Shown here: one piece after another, positions 10,726 to 18,396 of the stretch
Position numbering within the stretch: the first letter of the stretch is position 1
How the letters are laid out: each line of letters begins with the position of its first letter
Translations under genes and position numbers: made by a program
Assembly: GCA_028408795.1 (NCBI GenBank)
Contig: JAOOLP010000009.1
Location: forward strand, 1 to 31,679
Reading direction: 5' to 3'
DNA from: Candidatus Pelagibacter sp.
GTDB taxonomy: Bacteria; Pseudomonadota; Alphaproteobacteria; Pelagibacterales; Pelagibacteraceae
Length of the DNA: 31,679 nucleotides
Notes under the pieces: generated by a model
What the model was told of the DNA's origin: nothing
Databases searched by the model: none
Seen by the model: the letters and a program-made list of their open reading frames with translations, nothing else

Positions 10726-11668
10726 AGTTGCAGTTTTAGATGATTATCAAGATATATTTAATCAAATAATTGATACTCAAAAATTCAAGAATAAATATGA
10801 ATTTAAAGTTTTTAATGAGGCGTTTTTGGATGAAAAAGAGGCGATAGTTGCCCTGGAGAAATTTGATGCACTTTTTATAATGCGAGAGAGAACTCCTATG
10901 ACAAAGTCCTTGATAAGTTCTTTGCCAAATTTAAAATATATTATGACTTCAGGCATGAGAAATAACGCTATTGATTTAGAAACAGCAAAAAAAAATAAAA
11001 TATTAGTTTGTGGAACAGACATTAATTCTAATCCCGCAGCAGAAGTTACTTGGGCTTTAATACTAGGTTTGCTTAGAAATATGAAGCAAGAAGTAGATAA
11101 TATGTTCCAAGGTTATTGGCAGTCGACAATAGGTTTAGAATTGAAAGGGAAATTATTAGGTCTAATTGGATTAGGCAAAATAGGAACACAAGTTGCTAAA
11201 GTTGCAAAAGCATTTGGAATGGAGGTCTGTGCCTGGAGTGAGAATTTAAACTTAACCCATGCAAATGATATAGGGGTGCTTCCAATGACTAAAGAGGATC
11301 TATTTAAAAACTCAGATATTATCTCAATTCATGTTGTATTTGGTGAAAGATATAAAAATTTAATTACAAAAAAAGAATTAAGTATTATGAAAAAGTCGTC
11401 ATTTTTAATTAACACCTCAAGAGGACCAATTGTAAACGAGGAAGACCTAATTAACGCTTTGACAGACGAGACTATAGCTGGGGTAGGTCTGGATGTTTAT
11501 AACAAAGAACCTTTACCTCAAGATCATAAATTAAGATTTTTTCCTAATGCTTTACTCTTGCCCCATATTGGATACGTAACTGCAGAGAATTACTCAAAAT
11601 TTTATAATCAAATGATCGAAGATTTAGAGTCTTGTATCAATAATAATCCTATTAGAGAGCTTAAATAA
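10718..11668 (+). CDS. D-2-hydroxyacid dehydrogenase, NAD(P)-dependent
   Basis: This 316-residue member of the D-isomer-specific 2-hydroxyacid dehydrogenase family interconverts 2-oxo acids and D-2-hydroxy acids. The NAD-binding loop GLGKIG is at residues 151-156. The catalytic set is complete: R235 in TSRGPIV, E264 in DVYNKEPLP and H283 in LLPHIGY. Family members in this size class include glyoxylate, phosphoglycerate and lactate dehydrogenases. A SerA role is less likely because the C-terminal ACT regulatory domain is absent. Its start overlaps the transporter gene by 8 bp, so the two are probably cotranslated. With the upstream DadA-like enzyme it could process the resulting 2-oxo acid, but the substrate is not identifiable from sequence alone. 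Confidence 0.87.
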   Translation: MLKVAVLDDYQDIFNQIIDTQKFKNKYEFKVFNEAFLDEKEAIVALEKFDALFIMRERTPMTKSLISSLPNLKYIMTSGMRNNAIDLETAKKNKILVCGTDINSNPAAEVTWALILGLLRNMKQEVDNMFQGYWQSTIGLELKGKLLGLIGLGKIGTQVAKVAKAFGMEVCAWSENLNLTHANDIGVLPMTKEDLFKNSDIISIHVVFGERYKNLITKKELSIMKKSSFLINTSRGPIVNEEDLINALTDETIAGVGLDVYNKEPLPQDHKLRFFPNALLLPHIGYVTAENYSKFYNQMIEDLESCINNNPIRELK

Positions 11669-11719
11669 AAAAAATTTCAATTAAAAGTTGATTATTAAAA
11701 AGACGTTGATAAGCTCAAA

Positions 11720-11748
11720 TTGAGTGAGTGATTTGTTTTAAATATAAC
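11720..11748 (+). promoter_or_regulatory. Candidate sigma70 promoter of the small lipoprotein gene
   Basis: TTGAGT (11720-11725), a 17-nt spacer and TATAAC (11743-11748) lie about 30 nt before the ATG at 11778. The -35 box overlaps the palindrome CTCAAaTTGAG (11714-11724), and a perfect 10-bp palindrome ATACATGTAT (11751-11760) covers the expected start point. The two palindromes could be operator sites. This is a consensus match only. Confidence 0.45.
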
Positions 11749-11777
11749 AAATACATGTATAAGCGTTTTGGGGAAAT

Positions 11778-12149
11778 ATGAGAAAAATTTTTGGCCTATT
11801 GGCTACATTATTACTTTTAAATGGTTGTGCTGACACAATTGCATTGCTAGGTCCTGCATCAGGAAGTGCTTTAAGTGGCGGAAATGTAATTCAATCTACA
11901 ATAACTTCAGCAGCAAGTTTTGGTGTTAAAAAACAAACCGGCAAAAGTCCGACAGAACATGTAGTTGCCTATGTCAAAAAAAATAATCCTGAAAATAAAA
12001 AGGCAAAATGCATTAAATTTTTGGAATCGACAAACTCTGAAATATGTGCTGCTGTAAGGAAAGATATATTAGAAACTAAAGAAAAAATTTTTAAAAAATC
12101 AAAAATTGAAAATTTAGCACTCAAATCTATTCAAAATAGAAGAAGGTAA
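11778..12149 (+). CDS. Small predicted lipoprotein of unknown function
   Basis: The gene codes for 123 residues. The N-terminus is a lipoprotein signal peptide: MRKIF, a hydrophobic run, then the lipobox LNGC with C17 as the likely lipidated residue. Asp at position +2 relative to that Cys is Ala-Asp (CAD), so outer-membrane sorting cannot be judged safely. A small-residue stretch (GPASGSALSGGN) follows, then the motif VKKQTGKSPTEHVVAYV, then a basic helical tail with two cysteines (C78, C90) that could form a disulfide. I recognise no characterised family. It has its own likely promoter and a GGGGA ribosome site at 11770-11774, and is followed by a hairpin shared with the convergent metY gene. 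Confidence 0.75.
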   Translation: MRKIFGLLATLLLLNGCADTIALLGPASGSALSGGNVIQSTITSAASFGVKKQTGKSPTEHVVAYVKKNNPENKKAKCIKFLESTNSEICAAVRKDILETKEKIFKKSKIENLALKSIQNRRR

Positions 12150-12159
12150 TATAAAAGTA

Positions 12160-12193
12160 ATTAAGCCCCACCAAAATAATAGTAGGGCTTAAA
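12160..12193. terminator. Bidirectional terminator-like hairpin between convergent genes
   Basis: TTAAGCCC (12161-12168) and GGGCTTAA (12185-12192) form a perfect 8-bp stem in the 46-bp gap between the lipoprotein gene (plus) and the metY-type gene (minus). Read on the minus strand, the stem starts 3 nt after the metY stop and is followed by a T-rich stretch (TTACTTTTATATT), which suits an intrinsic terminator. On the plus strand the downstream tail is weaker (AAAATTT). The loop of 16 nt is longer than usual. Confidence 0.55.
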
Positions 12194-12195
12194 AT

Positions 12196-13488
12196 TTACG
12201 CTGCGAGTGCTTGTTTAATGTCTGCAATTATATCGTCAGGATGCTCTATACCTATAGAAAGTCTTACATAACCAGGTGTAACCCCAGCTGCCAATAATTC
12301 TTTATCATTTAATTGACTATGAGTTGTAGTAGCAGGATGTATAGCTAAGCTTCTAGCGTCTCCAATATTTGCGACGTGATACAGCATCTTTAAATTATCT
12401 ATGAATTTAGATCCAGCTTCTCTTGTACCTACATCCATTCCAACAAGCGATCCATATCCACCCTGCATATATTTTTTTGCTCTTTCCTTAATCTCACCCT
12501 GGTGATTAGTAGGGTAGATTACGTTTTTAACTTTTTTTTGAGTTTCTAGAAATGACACAACTTTTTCTGCATTACTGCAGTGTTGTTTCATTCTTAGAGC
12601 AACTGTTTCCAAACCTTGAATAATTTGAAAAGCGTTAAATGGAGATAAAGGTGCTCCTAAATCTCTAAGCAAAACTACTCTAGCTCTAACAACAAAAGGA
12701 ATGTTAGCTCCAGTTAATTGTGGAACAGCATCTGCCCAGATAGCTCCATTATAACTTTGGTCTGGCTCATTCATCAATGGTTGTCTCTTTCTATCTTTTG
12801 TCCAATCAAAATTACCACCATCGATAATTATTCCACCAATTGAAGTTCCATGACCTCCAATATATTTTGTCAAAGAATGCATTACTATTGCAGCTCCATG
12901 AGCCAACGGTTTACAAATTACTGGTGATGCAGTGTTATCGATTATTAAAGGAATACCTTTTTTTCTTCCTATATCTGCAACCTCTTTAATTGGAAAAACT
13001 CTTAGATAAGGATTAGGACAAGACTCACCGTAGTAAGCTCTTGTTTTATCATCAGTTAGTTTTTCAAAGTTTTTTGGATCAGCAGGATCAGCAAATCTTA
13101 CCTCAATACCTTGCTGCCTTAAAGTATTTTTAAATAAGTTTACTGTTCCTCCATATAGGTCAGTAGATGCAACAACATTATCACCGGCCTGTGCTAAATT
13201 TTGAATACACATAGCTGATGCTGCTTGTCCTGATCCAACTGCTACCGCAGCCAATCCACCTTCTAATGCAGCTACTCTCTTTTCCAAAACATCTACAGTA
13301 GGATTCATAATTCTAGTGTAAATATTTCCAAACTCTTTAAGACCAAATAAATTTGCTGCAGTCTCAGCATTCTTAAATTGGTAAGATGTAGTTTGGTAAA
13401 TTGGAACTGCTACTGCTGTTGTTGCAGGGTCACTTCTGTATTCACCGCCGTGCAATCCAATTGTTTCTGGATGTTTAAAATTTGCCAT
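12196..13488 (-). CDS. metY: O-acetylhomoserine sulfhydrylase / aminocarboxypropyltransferase
   Basis: This 430-residue PLP enzyme of the Cys/Met-metabolism family (fold type I) makes homocysteine from O-acetylhomoserine and sulfide. Evidence is the N-terminal ETIGLHGG and PIYQTTSYQF, the YTRIMNPTVDVLEKRVAALEGG segment, the PLP-contacting D184 in IIDNT, the Schiff-base lysine K208 in SLTKYIGGHG, and the C-terminal DARSLAIHPATTTHSQL and VRLSIGIEHPDDI. The long insert and total length fit the MetY group rather than the shorter MetB/MetC. The ATG at 13488 has an AGGAG at 13500-13496. A SAM-II plus SAM-V riboswitch pair in the leader confirms a methionine-pathway role and predicts repression when SAM is high. 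Confidence 0.94.
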   Translation of the reverse strand: MANFKHPETIGLHGGEYRSDPATTAVAVPIYQTTSYQFKNAETAANLFGLKEFGNIYTRIMNPTVDVLEKRVAALEGGLAAVAVGSGQAASAMCIQNLAQAGDNVVASTDLYGGTVNLFKNTLRQQGIEVRFADPADPKNFEKLTDDKTRAYYGESCPNPYLRVFPIKEVADIGRKKGIPLIIDNTASPVICKPLAHGAAIVMHSLTKYIGGHGTSIGGIIIDGGNFDWTKDRKRQPLMNEPDQSYNGAIWADAVPQLTGANIPFVVRARVVLLRDLGAPLSPFNAFQIIQGLETVALRMKQHCSNAEKVVSFLETQKKVKNVIYPTNHQGEIKERAKKYMQGGYGSLVGMDVGTREAGSKFIDNLKMLYHVANIGDARSLAIHPATTTHSQLNDKELLAAGVTPGYVRLSIGIEHPDDIIADIKQALAA

Positions 13489-13493
13489 TTTTT

Positions 13494-13556
13494 TTCTCCT
13501 TTTTTAGTACTTCGACGATATGTCAGGCGTACAATATAGTTCAAATGCCCGGTTTT
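13494..13556 (-). promoter_or_regulatory. SAM-V riboswitch in the metY leader (translational)
   Basis: On the minus strand the core has P1 GGGC (13550-13547) with GCCT (13528-13525). The pseudoknot strands are TTTGA (13545-13541) with TCGAA (13515-13511, one G-U) and GTAC (13532-13529) with GTAC (13510-13507). Then comes CTAAAAAAGGAG, in which AGGAG (13500-13496) is the Shine-Dalgarno 7 nt before the ATG. This matches the SAM-V layout known from marine bacteria, a relative of SAM-II whose pseudoknot abuts the ribosome site. Bound S-adenosylmethionine would hide the site and block translation. The identity rests on recalled consensus and on the pairings seen here. Confidence 0.85.
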
Positions 13557-13570
13557 AATTTGATAATTTC

Positions 13571-13600
13571 CAAAAAAAAACCACCGGCTAAAGCGGTGGT
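13571..13600 (-). terminator. Intrinsic terminator between the two SAM riboswitches
   Basis: On the minus strand ACCACCG (13600-13594) and CGGTGGT (13586-13580) form a 7-bp GC-rich stem around the loop CTTTAGC, followed directly by a run of nine T (13580-13572). It is the strongest intrinsic terminator in the window and lies inside the metY leader, so it should act as an attenuator. Its CGCTTTAGC segment (13595-13587) is the exact reverse complement of GCTAAAGCG (13622-13614) in the SAM-II 3' strand, which offers a competing antiterminator. Confidence 0.88.
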
Positions 13601-13613
13601 CATCTGACTTATT

Positions 13614-13668
13614 CGCTTTAGCTGGATTTTTAAAGCGCTCAGCAATTTGATTTAAATCAGCGCTTATT
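13614..13668 (-). promoter_or_regulatory. SAM-II riboswitch in the metY leader (transcriptional)
   Basis: On the minus strand P1 is AAGCGCT (13665-13659) with AGCGCTT (13639-13633). The loop holds the conserved GCGCTGATTTAA and ATTGC blocks, and the 3' part holds AGCTAAA. Pseudoknot pairs are GATTT (13658-13654) with AAATC (13629-13625) and GCT (13643-13641) with AGC (13623-13621). This is the compact H-type pseudoknot of SAM-II, common upstream of methionine genes in alphaproteobacteria. A strong terminator follows 14 nt later, so SAM binding should favour premature termination. Confidence 0.92.
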
Positions 13669-13671
13669 TTC

Positions 13672-13699
13672 ATTATCAATCATTAACATCTATTGTCAA
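13672..13699 (-). promoter_or_regulatory. Sigma70 promoter of metY
   Basis: On the minus strand there is a perfect -35 box TTGACA (13699-13694), a 16-nt spacer and GATAAT (13677-13672). The predicted start point near 13666-13665 falls exactly at the 5' end of the SAM-II P1 stem, so the transcript would begin with the riboswitch. This is the best promoter match in the window. Confidence 0.8.
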
Positions 13700-13710
13700 G
13701 ATCAATAAAA

Positions 13711-13730
13711 TTGCCCTAATTAAAGGGTAA
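13711..13730. promoter_or_regulatory. Inverted repeat between the divergent metY and sox transcription units
   Basis: TTGCCCT (13711-13717), a 6-nt AT spacer and AGGGTAA (13724-13730) form 7-bp arms with one G-T mismatch. The site is centred about 55 bp upstream of the predicted metY start and about 80 bp upstream of the soxB start codon, where a regulator could act on either promoter. The 13489-13801 gap of 313 bp otherwise holds the metY promoter and riboswitches; on the sox side I see no convincing promoter. Confidence 0.35.
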
Positions 13731-13801
13731 TTTTTCATATCCTGATACTTTTTACCCCCGGAATTCTTTTGTTATTTTCCTCTTTTTTGCTAATTTGAGT
13801 T

Positions 13802-15052
13802 GTGAAAAAAAAATATTCAATATTTAGTTTACTAAAAAACGCATTTTCCAATAACGAAAATTGGCAAAAAATGTGGGAAAGTCCCGAGCCAAAAAAAGGC
13901 TATGATGTAATAATAGTAGGCGGTGGCGGACATGGATTGGGCACAGCTTATTATCTAGCTAAAGAGCATGGAATTAAAAATATCGCTGTAATTGAAAAAG
14001 GTTGGTTAGGCGGCGGAAACACAGGAAGAAATACTACAATCATTAGATCTAACTATCTTTGGAATGAAAGTGCTCACCTATATGATCATTCAGTAAAACT
14101 CTGGGAAAATTTGTCAGAAGAATTAAACTTTAACATGATGTTTAGTCAAAGAGGAGTAATGAACTTAGCTCACAACGAGCATGATATAAAAGAAATGAAA
14201 CGAAGAATTAGCGCTAATAGATTAAATGGATTAGATACTCAGTGGCTGGACACAAAACAAATAGAAGAGTTAGTTCCAATAATGAACACAAAAAATTTGA
14301 GGTATCCTGTTTTGGGTGCAGCTTTCCAACCAAGAGGAGGTGTTGCTAGACATGACGCCGTTGCTTGGGGTTATGCATTAAGATCAAATGAAATGGGAGT
14401 TGATATTATCCAGAATTGTGAAGTAAAAGATATAAAAACAGATAATCATAAAGTTGAAGGAGTTAATACTTCAAAAGGTTTTATCAAAGCAAATAAAGTT
14501 GCTGTTGTAGCTTCAGGCCACACAAGTGTACTTGCTCAAACCGCTGGAGTGAAGTTACCTTTACAAAGCAGGCCTCTTCAAGCTTTAGTGTCTGAACCAA
14601 TTAAACCAGTGATAAATACTGTAGTGATGTCTAATGCTGTTCATGCTTATGTTAGTCAGTCAGATAAAGGTGAACTTGTAATTGGAGCTGGAACAGATGG
14701 CTATAATTCTTTTACACAAAGAGGTGGTTATGATGTTATAGAGGAAACAGTGCGAGCTATTGTAGAGCTTTATCCAATTTTTGGTAAAATGAAAATGTTA
14801 CGTCAGTGGGGAGGCATAGTAGACATTTGCCCCGATGCAAGTCCAATAATTAGTAAATGCGAAGTTAAAGGATTATATTTTAATTGCGGATGGGGAACAG
14901 GTGGATTTAAAGCAACACCTGGAAGTGCAAATGTTTTTGCACACACCGTTGCAAAAGATGAACCTCATAAAATTAATGCAGCTTTTAATCTTGAGAGATT
15001 TTCTGATGGAAGATTAATTGATGAGCATGGTGCAGCAGCAGTAGCACATTAA
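13802..15052 (+). CDS. soxB: Sarcosine oxidase beta subunit
   Basis: SoxB is the catalytic flavin subunit of heterotetrameric sarcosine oxidase, which demethylates sarcosine to glycine and passes the methyl carbon to tetrahydrofolate. The 416-residue product begins with the typical [12 protein letters not shown]...W segment, then the FAD loop [24 protein letters not shown]. The covalent-FMN region [17 protein letters not shown] follows with H184 as the probable linked residue, and the C-terminal [14 protein letters not shown] is present. The start is GTG at 13802, because the family N-terminus begins exactly there; no strong ribosome site is visible. It heads the soxBDAG operon and is divergent from metY. 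Confidence 0.95.
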   Translation: MKKKYSIFSLLKNAFSNNENWQKMWESPEPKKGYDVIIVGGGGHGLGTAYYLAKEHGIKNIAVIEKGWLGGGNTGRNTTIIRSNYLWNESAHLYDHSVKLWENLSEELNFNMMFSQRGVMNLAHNEHDIKEMKRRISANRLNGLDTQWLDTKQIEELVPIMNTKNLRYPVLGAAFQPRGGVARHDAVAWGYALRSNEMGVDIIQNCEVKDIKTDNHKVEGVNTSKGFIKANKVAVVASGHTSVLAQTAGVKLPLQSRPLQALVSEPIKPVINTVVMSNAVHAYVSQSDKGELVIGAGTDGYNSFTQRGGYDVIEETVRAIVELYPIFGKMKMLRQWGGIVDICPDASPIISKCEVKGLYFNCGWGTGGFKATPGSANVFAHTVAKDEPHKINAAFNLERFSDGRLIDEHGAAAVAH

Positions 15053-15054
15053 TC

Positions 15055-15405
15055 ATGATTTTAATAGATTGCCCATATTGTGGAGAGAGAGAACAGTCAG
15101 AATTCACAAATGGTGGAGAAGCGCATGTTATAAGACCAAAAAATCCAGAAGCGTTGAGTGACAAAGAATGGGGTCAATATGTTTTTTATCGATCTAATCC
15201 AAAAGGAATTTTTTATGAAAGATGGAACCACACTCATGGATGTAGAAAATGGTTCAACGCTGTAAGAGACACTTCCACTGATACTATCTTAAAAATTTAC
15301 AAGTTAACTGATAATAGGCCAGATATTAGTGAGTTTAAAAACTTACTTAAATCTCCATCAGGAGAGCCAGCCGTTGGATCTGGAAATTTTGCGGTAAAAA
15401 AATAA
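15055..15405 (+). CDS. soxD: Sarcosine oxidase delta subunit
   Basis: This 116-residue small subunit of heterotetrameric sarcosine oxidase starts 2 bp after soxB. The N-terminal zinc site is visible: DCPYCGERE supplies a C-x2-C pair, and HTHGCRKWFN supplies further His and Cys ligands. The conserved WGQYVFYRSNPKG and ERWNH segments are also present. The tail after about residue 85 is variable in the family. Its position between soxB and soxA is the standard order. Confidence 0.94.
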   Translation: MILIDCPYCGEREQSEFTNGGEAHVIRPKNPEALSDKEWGQYVFYRSNPKGIFYERWNHTHGCRKWFNAVRDTSTDTILKIYKLTDNRPDISEFKNLLKSPSGEPAVGSGNFAVKK

Positions 15406-15408
15406 GTT

Positions 15409-18396
15409 ATGCCAGCTCTACGAAATAAAAATTGCAATTATATTTCTAACAAAGAAATTAGCATTACTTTTGACGGTAAATCATACTCTGCTTATGATGG
15501 AGATACTATAGCTTCGGCCTTATTAAGAAATAATATCAGATTGATAGGCAGAAGTTTTAAATATCACAGACCTAGAGGAATTTACACTTGTGGGATAGAG
15601 GAACCTAATGCACTTGTTCAGATTTTAAACGAACATAACGAACCTAATACAAGAGCTACGATTAAAAAGGTTTACGATGGAATTAATATTAACAGTCAAA
15701 ACCGTTGGCCCTCCTTATCTTTTGACATTGGATCAATTAATAATATTTTGTCTCCAATTTTTTCTGCAGGCTTTTATTATAAAACTTTTATGGGCCCCAA
15801 AGGATTTTGGAAAAAAATCTACGAACCATTAATTAGACGTACAGCTGGATTAGGAAAACCTCCAAAAAATTTTAGATCAAAAAGTATTCATCAAAATCAT
15901 AATGTTGATATTTTGATAGTTGGAGGAGGATTAAGCGGATTGATTGCTGCAAGAAAATTAATCAATACTGATAACGAAGTCTTAATTGTTGAACAAGATA
16001 GTTTTTTAGGAGGTATTTTAAAAAATTCAAATAAGGTCAAGAAAATTGATGGTAAAAGTGTTTTTGATTGGATTAAAGAAACTGAAAAATTAATTTTAGA
16101 ATCAAAAAATATCAAGATATTAAAAAATACTCTCGTCACCACTTACAATTTTACAAATCATTTGATAGCACTTGAAGATAAATTTGCAGGAAAAGATATA
16201 GATACTAACAAGACAGAACTAATATTACACAAGATCAGAACAACCCAAACTATTTTAGCAAATGGTCATATAGAAAGGTTTATTTCCTTCAGAAATAACG
16301 ATTTGCCGGGAGTAATGCTAGCATCTTCCTTTGAAAAATATATTGAAAGGTATGGAGTTGTACCCGATGAAAAGCCAGTAATTTTTACAAATAATTCATC
16401 AACAATAAGTTTAGTTAAATCATTAATTAATTTAAATTGTAAACCCAGCGCATATGTAGATTCGAGAAAGAATAAAGATATTGAAGATGAAACAAAAGAT
16501 TATCTTTCAAAAAACAATATTCCATTTTATCCTGAGTCCGAAGTAGAAGGCTGTGAAGGTAATAAAAAAGTAGAAAAAGTTTATATAAGAAGCAGCAACC
16601 AAGAAACATCATCTATTAACGCTTCAATGTTATGTCCTTCAGGTGGATTTAATCCTGATATACATCTATTCACACAATCAAAAGGCCTTGTAAAATGGGA
16701 TGATAAAATTATTTCATTTAAGCCAGATACAGCTTTTCAAAATACAATCACATTGGGGTCAGTTAGTGGAAACTATGAATTTAAAAACCTATGTAATGAA
16801 ATTAATAAAAAATTATCCTTTTTAAAAGTTAATGATTTAAATTTAGATATAGAGACAAATATTAGAAATGATTTTTCAATCAGTGAGTTATGGGAGACAA
16901 AAACTAACAAGACGTCCAAATGGGCTAAATCTTTTATTGATCTTCATAACGATGTAACTACAAAAGATTTAAAACAAGCGATCAATGAGGGATACGATCG
17001 TATAGAACATTTAAAGAGATATACAACTAATAGCATGGGCACTGACCAAGGAAAAATAAGCAGTATTAATTCTTTAGGAATAGTTTCAAAGATTTTAAAT
17101 AAAAAAATTTCAGAAGTTGGAACTACAACTTATAGACCTCCATATGCACCATTAAGCTTTGCAGCTATAGCTGGTAGAAGTACTTATGAATACTACGATC
17201 CAGAAAGAAAAACCCCGATACATGATTGGCACATAAATAATAATGCTATTTTCGAGGATGTAGGGCAATGGAAAAGACCTTGGTATTTTAAAAAATTTGA
17301 AAATGAAACAATGCATCAGGCTGTTCAACGTGAGTCTAAACAAACAAGACAAACAGCTGGAATTTTGGATGGAAGCACATTAGGCAAAATTGAAATTAAA
17401 GGTAGAGATGCCTTAGAGTTTATGAATTTAATGTACACAAATGCATTTACAAAAATGAAACCGATGACATCAAGGTATGCTCTTATGCTTGGAGAAGACG
17501 GAATGATTATGGATGATGGAATAATTTGTAAAATTAACGATAAACACTTCATAGCAACAACTACATCAAGTGGTGCACCAAAAGTTCTTGCTCATATGGA
17601 AGAATTCCTTCAGACAGAATGGCCACATTTACAGGTATATTTGAATTCAATAACTGAGCAATTTACAACATTTAATATTAGCGGACCAAAATCTAGAGAA
17701 ATTATAAGTAAAGTTTTTAAAGAAATTGATTTCAGTAATGAGAATTTTCCTTTTATGACTTTTAAAACATTTAGTTATAAAAATACTCAGGCTAGAATAA
17801 TGAGAGCTAGCTTCACTGGCGAGCTAGGTTATGAAATCTATATTTCACCAAACCAAGCATTGGAATTATGGGAAACAATATTTAAGTTTGGCAAAGAATT
17901 TGATTTGGTTCCTTACGGAACTGAGACAATGCACTTGCTTAGAGCTGAAAAAGGCTATGTCGTTATAGGTCAAGAAACTGATGGCACTGTTACTCCGATA
18001 GATATTAATTTTAATTGGATGATTGGTAAGAAGAAAAAAGATTTCATTGGCAAAAGATCTTTAAAACGTAGTGACACTATAAGAGATGATAGAAAACAAT
18101 TAGTGGGGGTTGTACCCATAAATAAATCTCAATTTATTGAGGAAGGTCAGCACATACTTGAATGTGAAAATTTACCAAAAAAAATAAAAACACCCATTAA
18201 TTATCTTGGACACGTATCTTCAAGTTATCATAGTCCAAATTTGAATCATTGTATTTCTATGGCGATGATAAAAGGTGGCAATAAATTAATGGGAAAGAAA
18301 TTATATGTGTCAACTTCAAAAGGAACTAAAAACATTCCTGTTGAAATAGTAAATCCAGTTTTCATCGACCCTGAAAACAAAAGGTTGGTATCATGA
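15409..18396 (+). CDS. soxA: Sarcosine oxidase alpha subunit
   Basis: At 995 residues this is the full-length large subunit. Residues about 15-85 are the Fer2-like N-terminal domain (YDGDTIASALLRNN, FKYHRPRGIYTCGIEEPNA) with one cysteine, C61, so it probably holds no iron-sulfur cluster. Residues from about 165 form the NAD-binding pyridine-nucleotide oxidoreductase domain with VGGGLSG at 171-177. The region from about 620 to 990 is the GcvT-like folate-binding domain, with RQTAGILDGSTLGKIEIKG, ASFTGELGYEIYIS and HLLRAEKGYVVIGQETDGT. It forms methylene-tetrahydrofolate from the sarcosine methyl group. It starts 3 bp after soxD and overlaps soxG by 4 bp (ATGA). Confidence 0.95.
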   Translation: MPALRNKNCNYISNKEISITFDGKSYSAYDGDTIASALLRNNIRLIGRSFKYHRPRGIYTCGIEEPNALVQILNEHNEPNTRATIKKVYDGININSQNRWPSLSFDIGSINNILSPIFSAGFYYKTFMGPKGFWKKIYEPLIRRTAGLGKPPKNFRSKSIHQNHNVDILIVGGGLSGLIAARKLINTDNEVLIVEQDSFLGGILKNSNKVKKIDGKSVFDWIKETEKLILESKNIKILKNTLVTTYNFTNHLIALEDKFAGKDIDTNKTELILHKIRTTQTILANGHIERFISFRNNDLPGVMLASSFEKYIERYGVVPDEKPVIFTNNSSTISLVKSLINLNCKPSAYVDSRKNKDIEDETKDYLSKNNIPFYPESEVEGCEGNKKVEKVYIRSSNQETSSINASMLCPSGGFNPDIHLFTQSKGLVKWDDKIISFKPDTAFQNTITLGSVSGNYEFKNLCNEINKKLSFLKVNDLNLDIETNIRNDFSISELWETKTNKTSKWAKSFIDLHNDVTTKDLKQAINEGYDRIEHLKRYTTNSMGTDQGKISSINSLGIVSKILNKKISEVGTTTYRPPYAPLSFAAIAGRSTYEYYDPERKTPIHDWHINNNAIFEDVGQWKRPWYFKKFENETMHQAVQRESKQTRQTAGILDGSTLGKIEIKGRDALEFMNLMYTNAFTKMKPMTSRYALMLGEDGMIMDDGIICKINDKHFIATTTSSGAPKVLAHMEEFLQTEWPHLQVYLNSITEQFTTFNISGPKSREIISKVFKEIDFSNENFPFMTFKTFSYKNTQARIMRASFTGELGYEIYISPNQALELWETIFKFGKEFDLVPYGTETMHLLRAEKGYVVIGQETDGTVTPIDINFNWMIGKKKKDFIGKRSLKRSDTIRDDRKQLVGVVPINKSQFIEEGQHILECENLPKKIKTPINYLGHVSSSYHSPNLNHCISMAMIKGGNKLMGKKLYVSTSKGTKNIPVEIVNPVFIDPENKRLVS

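Noticed and set aside
13410..13679. An 89-residue open frame on the minus strand upstream of and overlapping metY
   Set aside because: It reads through the SAM-II aptamer, the terminator and the SAM-V aptamer and runs out of frame into metY; the sequence is explained by RNA structure.
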